From the NCBI GenBank assembly GCA_964017195.1, contig OZ024889.1:52211418-52275417 (forward strand): DNA of 64,000 nucleotides. The letters run 5' to 3'. The notes beneath the pieces were generated by a model. It searched no databases, was not told the origin of the DNA, and worked only from the letters and a program-made list of their open reading frames with translations. The stretch's first letter is position 1. Each line of letters begins with the position of its first letter. Origin of the DNA: Siderastrea radians. Its lineage: Eukaryota > Cnidaria > Anthozoa > Scleractinia > Rhizangiidae. The translations under genes and the position numbers were made by a program. Below are positions 58,430-64,000 of this stretch, piece after piece.

Positions 58430-58930
58430 TTTCTCGTCCATTTTTCTCAGTAGGTTGCTTGCTCATATTTAATGATGAAAAACAACAAGGGAAAACATAA
58501 ACGCAAAAACACAATGCGGACCGCTGAGGAAACTGTAAAGTCGACTTATTTTCCTTCAAAAATAAGACTTCAGCAAGACATTCACCGACAGCTCTTTTTG
58601 CAGCATTCTTTGAAAAGCTAATTAAGGTCAAGAGGAGTACTCGTGACACTACAGTTGCTCTATTACGTAAAAAATAAATGAACTCACTTCAGTTACTCCC
58701 GACAGCGACTCGACAGACTTTCCAATCTAAATACGTACTGGTACGCGTTTTTCACTGATTCGCATGCCCACTGGCTGTTTAGTTCTGTCATTCATTAAAC
58801 AAGTTTGCTAAAATAATCAATATCGCCCAGGCATCAGGCCGTTTACTGGGAAAAGTCACCCGAGAAAGCTTTTCTGAAGCTTCCAAGCACAATTATGGAG
58901 GGAAAATGGCACAACTTCTTCGCCCTAAAC
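58430..58930. repeat. Older dispersed repeat, uninterrupted copy
   Basis: Inverse-orientation homologue of 15433-15757 plus 17109-17240. Here the insertion point is intact: read on the minus strand, gagctgtcggtgaatgtc passes straight into ttgctgaagtc, with one copy of the GTGAAAGTT-like target. Confidence 0.8.
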
Positions 58931-60014
58931 TATTTTTCGGAAGCTTTAAGTGTCTCTTTTTGGACAAAATAGCTTTAGACCGAGAACTGTTTCACTTATA
59001 GTTACTTGAATAACTTTTTTATTTCGATCTCTAACTAGAGACACGCTGAAATGGCTTAGAGGTTAAAAAGAAAACAAACACCAAAACCATGCTACACTAA
59101 ACTCACGGAATCGGCGATTCTAATTTATTTTAGTCTCTAAATTAGGACAGAAATGGCATTCACTTCAAGTGAGGAAGCTGAAAAATATAACAATACAGGG
59201 AGCTGATAAAATATTCCACAACTGAAAAAACATATAAAGCTTTACACTGACTATAAACTTGAAGACAGAGCGACTCTTCAGTTTGTTGGATAATTAAATT
59301 AGCAATCAGTCAAAACAACCCAATGTGCGGTGACGAATACTAAACTGGACTGAGAAAACAACACCGACCCAGTCTAAAATAGTCACACTATCTAATTTTG
59401 GGATAAAATGTAAAGCAGTTGGGAAATGAGAATTGCTCAAAAGACGAACTTTAACGAAAAAATCTTAAAAGACTACGCCCTGAACTGTAATTTTTTAAGC
59501 TTACATCAGATCGCTTATTTACGAAATTTGTTTAATGATTAAACGTAGAAAATGGGACAACTGACTTTCACAAAACTACAACTGCATTGAGATAAGCACT
59601 TGTTTGCCTGCATTCATATATATAAATGTAAATCTAACTAGAATCACTGGTGTGCTTGGCATTGCTGACATTGCTGGTAAACGAACGTACACAAACACGA
59701 TGCTCGACTGAACAGGTGACAACCTCGTTCCCGGGGTCCTCTCTCCTTATGACGTAGGAAAACTCAGTTTGCCCCGCGTACTGAGCTCTGATTGGTCAAT
59801 TTCAATTTCAGTCGCGTGGACCGTATGCCAGGAGGTGGCTTACTACAGTTTCTCTGAAACACAATTGCGCGCACTGAGTAATTCTTTCTGACGCCATTTT
59901 TTTTTTTTGCGCGTGCAATACTCTACGCCATCATCGAGAAAAAGCTGAAAACACCTCTGAGAACTGGCTTGTAGAAATCGCTCGTGGCGTGCTATTAATA
60001 TTTCTTAGCATGAA
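58931..60014. other. No gene recognised
   Basis: AT-rich sequence; a fragment with acaacctcgttcccgggg near 59723 belongs to a dispersed repeat also seen around 50385-50600. Confidence 0.4.
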
Positions 60015-60720
60015 TGGACGAAGTCTTGAAGCAGTTAGTGGGCGCTACCGGTAGAAAATATCTGTAAAACCTTGACTAAAACCTCGAAAAGTTGTTGTAA
60101 AAATTCTTGTCTTTCGCACGCGCCATATTGCGTTTTTTCAGCGCGCGCTTAACTTGCACGCATGCTCAGTTTTGCTCGCGAAGGAGGTCGCAAAAAAGTC
60201 GCATATCGACTTTTTGACCCCAATCTACTCGAAAACTGACCGTATGACCCACAGTGAAGAATTCATAATCAATTTATAGTGGTAAGTTTCACTTGTAGAC
60301 AAAATATTAGCAAAATCTGTAAGAGAGATTTTTAGAAATTCTCAAAAAAGCAAAAATTCGACATTTTCTTCATTAGCAAAAATTCTGCCTTACAGATTTT
60401 CATTTTCTTTTGCATGGTTGTTCATTTATAGCCCCTTTCCAAATCCTGAAAAATTGAGGTAGGGTCGTACGGCTAGATTTTGCAAAAAAGGACTAAGAAA
60501 GTCTAGTTTCCAGTCCCCTGCTAGTACACGGTCTGTTATATTTGATATTTTCTTAGCTTCTCATATTTCTTTTCCAGGATAATGAGGGTTAATTTCATTT
60601 CTTTTAACAGTTATAGTACAAATGTCCTAAAAGAAAAACTCCGGTTGGTTTTAAACTTAAGTTCTAAAAAGGTTATCTTTCTCTTCTGAAAACTGTAGTA
60701 AGCCACCTTAAGTCAGTTAT
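60015..60720. repeat. Dispersed repeat, copy 2 (pair with 23205-23830)
   Basis: See 23205-23830. This copy has extra sequence near 60145-60190 (gcgcttaacttgcacgcatg) and near 60540-60640. Confidence 0.8.
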
Positions 60721-60904
60721 GGCAGAAAATATTGTAAGATATCTTCAAGAAAGTTTAGTTTTTAAAATTTATCGATACAAACTAGCGTTGCAGGTTCTCT
60801 TTTACCCTAAGTATTAAAGATTATTTGAAAAGAAAAACTGCTTCAATATTTTTATTTTGCCTCTTTAACAGCTCCAAAAAACAATTTTACTCAATAGAAC
60901 GCTT

Positions 60905-61060
60905 GTTTTCAGGGGGGTCCAAATCCGCGAGAGGGAGTCCATATCCGCCAGCGGATTTAGACCGGGGGGTCCAAATCCGCTAGCGGATCTGGACCGGGGG
61001 GGTCCAAATCCGCGGGGGGGGGTCCAAATCCGCTGCCGGTCATTTAGCCACAGCGTTTAG
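60905..61060. repeat. G-rich array of GGTCCAAATCCGC units
   Basis: Four or five units of 'ggggggtccaaatccgc', some inverted (gcggatttagacc, gcggatctggacc), form short hairpins next to G runs. The array abuts gccggtcatttagccacagcg, the complement of the left boundary of the 52.1 kb array. Confidence 0.85.
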
Positions 61061-61639
61061 TTTTAGATGAGACGTTGACAAGTGTAACTGATAAACGTAA
61101 CACCACCCTCCCGACCCGTGAAAGAATGTGAACTGCACATATCAAAACTTTCTTCTTCTCCTATTTTCTGGCGAGTGAAATGAGATCCGCAAATAGCGTC
61201 TGACTTCGCAGGCTACGCATGACAAACATATTGTACGTGAAGTTAAATTTAAAATTGTGCAATATCACAACGGTTCCACAAAGCTCGCCGACGCATGTTA
61301 CTAGGGAACAACACAACTTACGACAGTGCTTAAAGGTTTGCGTGTGTACTCGGCTATATCACCTGTCTTAGAAAAATGACTATTTTGAGAAACAACGTAC
61401 TCTCAAGAAAGAACAAACCTACTGCTTTCAGTAGAATTTGGAAAAGATAATTGAGGTGAAGGCTGAGCAACTGTCAGCTCCACCTTATCACCGCGATTGT
61501 TGTAAAAGCTCATCAGATACTCTGTCCTTGCCAATACATGCGGACACCTTCAAAAGTCGGAATTCTATTTTTCTTTTATAGGAATTTGAACTTAATTTAG
61601 ACTACATCACGTTTTTTTAACTACAAGAGGTGTCTCCGT

Positions 61640-61792
61640 CCGCTCAGGGATAGTCAGGCGCGAGAAGAACACGCAATCGCGTGCGCAAATCGGCTGTCGC
61701 GCGGAATCTTGACGCGTGGTACACGCTCATCACGTTTCAGGTGATTTTCGCGCGCGTTCACGTGTTCTTCTCGCTCAACTATCCCTGAGTGG
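61640..61792. mobile_element. Fold-back element upstream of the CTR1-type gene
   Basis: CCGCTCAGGGATAGTCAGGC at the left pairs with the right end (GCTCAACTATCCCTGAGTGG); inner arms pair gcgagaagaacacg with cgtgttcttctcgc. The centre is CpG-rich. It lies about 490 bp upstream of the CTR1 start codon. Confidence 0.8.
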
Positions 61793-62277
61793 ATAAAGGA
61801 ACTTCTGGTAGACTAAGCTTGATTCGACTTTTCAGTTTTGAGAAGAATTCAAGTTCTGTTTTGTATAGGTAGTTTCTAGCCTGTGTTGGCAGGCGCTTGC
61901 CATATGTATTCGGCAGGATGCCAGTAGCGCGCGAGGAGTTCGCGCGAGAGGAAGATAAGAAAACTCAGTTTTAGTCCAGTCCCAGACGATCTTTTTTTGT
62001 TCTCTTTCATATAATAAATAGGAAAGGGTGATATCGATACGTGATACGAGTTCTGATTTACGTAAGGTATCTCGGACGGAATGCGGATGTTCTTTACGTG
62101 CTTCGACCAATCTCTGTTCATGTTTGCAATCGACGCGAGAGGACTGGTGCTGACATCCTTTTAGTCTGAAAGGAAATATTTATTTGTCTTGTCTTTGTCT
62201 TGGTGGCTTTGTTGTTCTCTTGTTCTTTTGATCAGCAACATTTTTTAGACTGAAAAAGACAGAATATAATCTGTAAG

Positions 62278-62421
62278 ATGGATGGGCACAATATGGATGG
62301 GCACCATGGTCATGGAGGGATGAACAATAATATGACGAACACTACAGCTTCACCCACAACGATGAACCACGGAGGCCACGGAGCCCACGGAGGCCACGGA
62401 GGCACGGGACATGACATGATG
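62278..62421 (+). CDS. CTR1-type copper transporter, first coding exon (partial gene, runs off the right edge)
   Basis: ATG at 62278 opens 48 codons ending ACATGATG|GTATGT, phase 0. The sequence is extremely Met/His/Gly rich: MDGHNMDGHHGHGGMNNNMT, then a Ser/Thr patch and NHGGHGAHGGHGG ... GHDMM. By family knowledge this is the extracellular N-terminus of high-affinity copper importers, where Met and His clusters collect copper before passing Cu(I) to the pore. NMT and NTT are possible N-glycosylation sites. About 27 nt upstream, cattttttag could be an acceptor for a 5' UTR intron. Transmembrane exons are not visible before 64000. SLC31A1-like is the best call; any Met/His-rich secreted protein is a less likely alternative. 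Confidence 0.82.
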
Positions 62422-64000
62422 GTATGTTCACTTTGCGCTTGTAGATGACGGAGACTATATTTATTATTACGTTTTCATTTGTACTCAAACGATGCTTAAT
62501 GTTTCTTGTCGAGAACTTCGATCACATGTGCAACGGCCTACAACCGGCTTCTTGTTGACAACCGCTTGAACTAATCCTCCCATGACTCGGCAAGTTTTGT
62601 TGTTTTGCAAATTCAAGCTGCGTCAAGCTATTAGAATGGATTAAATTAAAAAGTCCAGTCAAGGTTTAAACAACAAGTTATTCTCTAAGTTTCAAATAAT
62701 AGTTAACAGTAGTTAAAGTTTTTTTTTTTTGAAATACGTAAAGAGTGTTTAACAGGTCTCGGATTTCATGCTTGACTTGGAACGTGATCGCAGTAAATGT
62801 TTGATTTGCAGTTCTGGCTTGCTCATTTTTAGGAGCAATAGCCTCTTGTGTTTCTTAGCGTGAAAAATATTTGTTCTGTATATCAGATGCGTGATCTTTG
62901 TGATTTGTGAGGTGGATTTCCTTTATACAATTAAAGTTCACCATTGTACATTGTGGTGTGAGGAAACTACAATCATAATGAAGTGCAAGTCGTAGATGAG
63001 GATTAGCTGCTATTTCAGATGTCTTGTGAAAGTTTATATATTAAAGGCTGAAGAATAGTCTACATATTAAAGCGTCTAGACTCTCTGATTATTGTACGTC
63101 TTTCAAGATATGGCTCGGTAACATTTTGAACTCAGATTTGCATGTTTTTGACCTCTTTGTCTAGTTTCTATGGTGTTCAAAAATTATTGTCAATGTGGCA
63201 CATTTTTCACGTGAAACCTACACAGCTGTGTGTACTTATCCAGACACTGTGCGTCATGTGGGGCCCCTTTCCTGTTCTTACACAATACAAGGTGTGCTTG
63301 CAGTGCAAACATCTTCCACATGATATCTGTTTGATGTAAAAATGACGTCTTTGAGCTAAGTATGTTGTATATATTGGACTTGTTTCAAATACAAGTGGAC
63401 TATTGCAATATAGCTCATAACACACACCCCAATATTGGCCCTTTTCACATAATTGCAAATTTAGTTAGACTCTGTCATCCAGTTCAAATAATGGGCATGG
63501 TTGCACTTTGAGTTCAGTTTTACTGTTGCCATAGCAAATTAAACCCCATGGGGTACTTAAATCATAACAAAATTTAAATAAGAAAGGAAAGATAATTTTA
63601 TCTTGCTTCATTTTACATTTGGTGTTTTTTGCTGAGGTTATGTGAAACCCTGGTGTAAACCATACTCGGTAGCATGGTTGAGAAGCGTAACAAAGATGCG
63701 AACACCAGTTGAGTTAAACTGAGGAAGCACTCAAACATGACTGCAGCTACACTCACCAATGAGCTCTGTATCAAGTGTGGTTTAAATAAATCTCTTTGAA
63801 TTTGCCTTGTCTAAGTAACAAAACTGAACATACATGTAAAATGTTCAAAACCATGGTTCACATTCATTTTCCTTTTTTATGTAGATTTTTTATGTTAAAT
63901 TGCAGTGGAGATTGGATTACAATAGGACATCTAGCATTGAGTGCAACCACAGCCAATATCATATTATATATTTAAACTAAAGGGTCTATTTTCAACCTTG
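62422..64000 (+). other. Intron 1 of the CTR1-type gene (start)
   Basis: No exon with the M-x-F ... LF-x-x-W signature leading into TM1 is visible before the window ends. Frames at 63142-63458 occur on both strands and are not credible. Confidence 0.5.

Noticed and set aside
63142..63458. Second exon of the CTR1-type gene
   Set aside because: The frames on both strands lack the M-x-F, LF-x-x-W and FYE-LK signatures expected of the TM1 exon.

Overview
This window reads as nuclear DNA of an animal, most likely an anthozoan cnidarian and probably a stony coral. That assignment is inference: it rests on AT-rich gene-sparse sequence, short exons with GT-AG introns, and dense short fold-back repeats of the kind common in coral genomes. 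There are no prokaryotic operons, and most long open frames are chance frames or repeat DNA.

Four genes can be supported exon by exon, plus one gene I do not recognise. (1) On the minus strand at 1-1338 lies the 5' part of a CIDE-N (CAD) domain gene of the apoptotic DNase / DFF family. (2) On the minus strand at about 9996-13280 is an unidentified multi-exon gene. (3) On the minus strand from 42472 down to 25561 is a complete four-exon copper transporter of the CTR2 (SLC31A2) type, 151 residues, with a 9.3 kb first intron. (4) On the minus strand at 48842-44968 is a complete two-exon Shaker-type voltage-gated potassium channel, 497 residues. (5) On the plus strand at 62278 is the Met/His-rich first coding exon of a second copper transporter, CTR1 type, running off the right edge. 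Two divergently oriented SLC31 genes therefore sit within about 20 kb (first exon to first exon) with the channel gene between them.

The rest is largely mobile-element territory. Visible are elements with TTAA targets (piggyBac-like), fold-back elements with 9-10 bp target duplications, a 1.34 kb long-inverted-repeat element whose empty site survives in a paralogous repeat near 58.6 kb, a 1.26 kb element that split a coding region in two with a 3 bp duplication, a nested 2.7 kb inverted composite, a pogo/Tigger-like remnant, a tRNA-like SINE head, a fresh 429 bp tandem duplication, a 163 bp tandem duplication that copies part of a CTR2 exon, and a 32 bp minisatellite whose every unit carries TTCnnGAA. 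A frameshifted pseudogene of a multi-copy uncharacterised protein family fills 36.1-40.5 kb inside CTR2 intron 1.

All exon structures come from reading splice sites, phase and family motifs by eye. No search was run.
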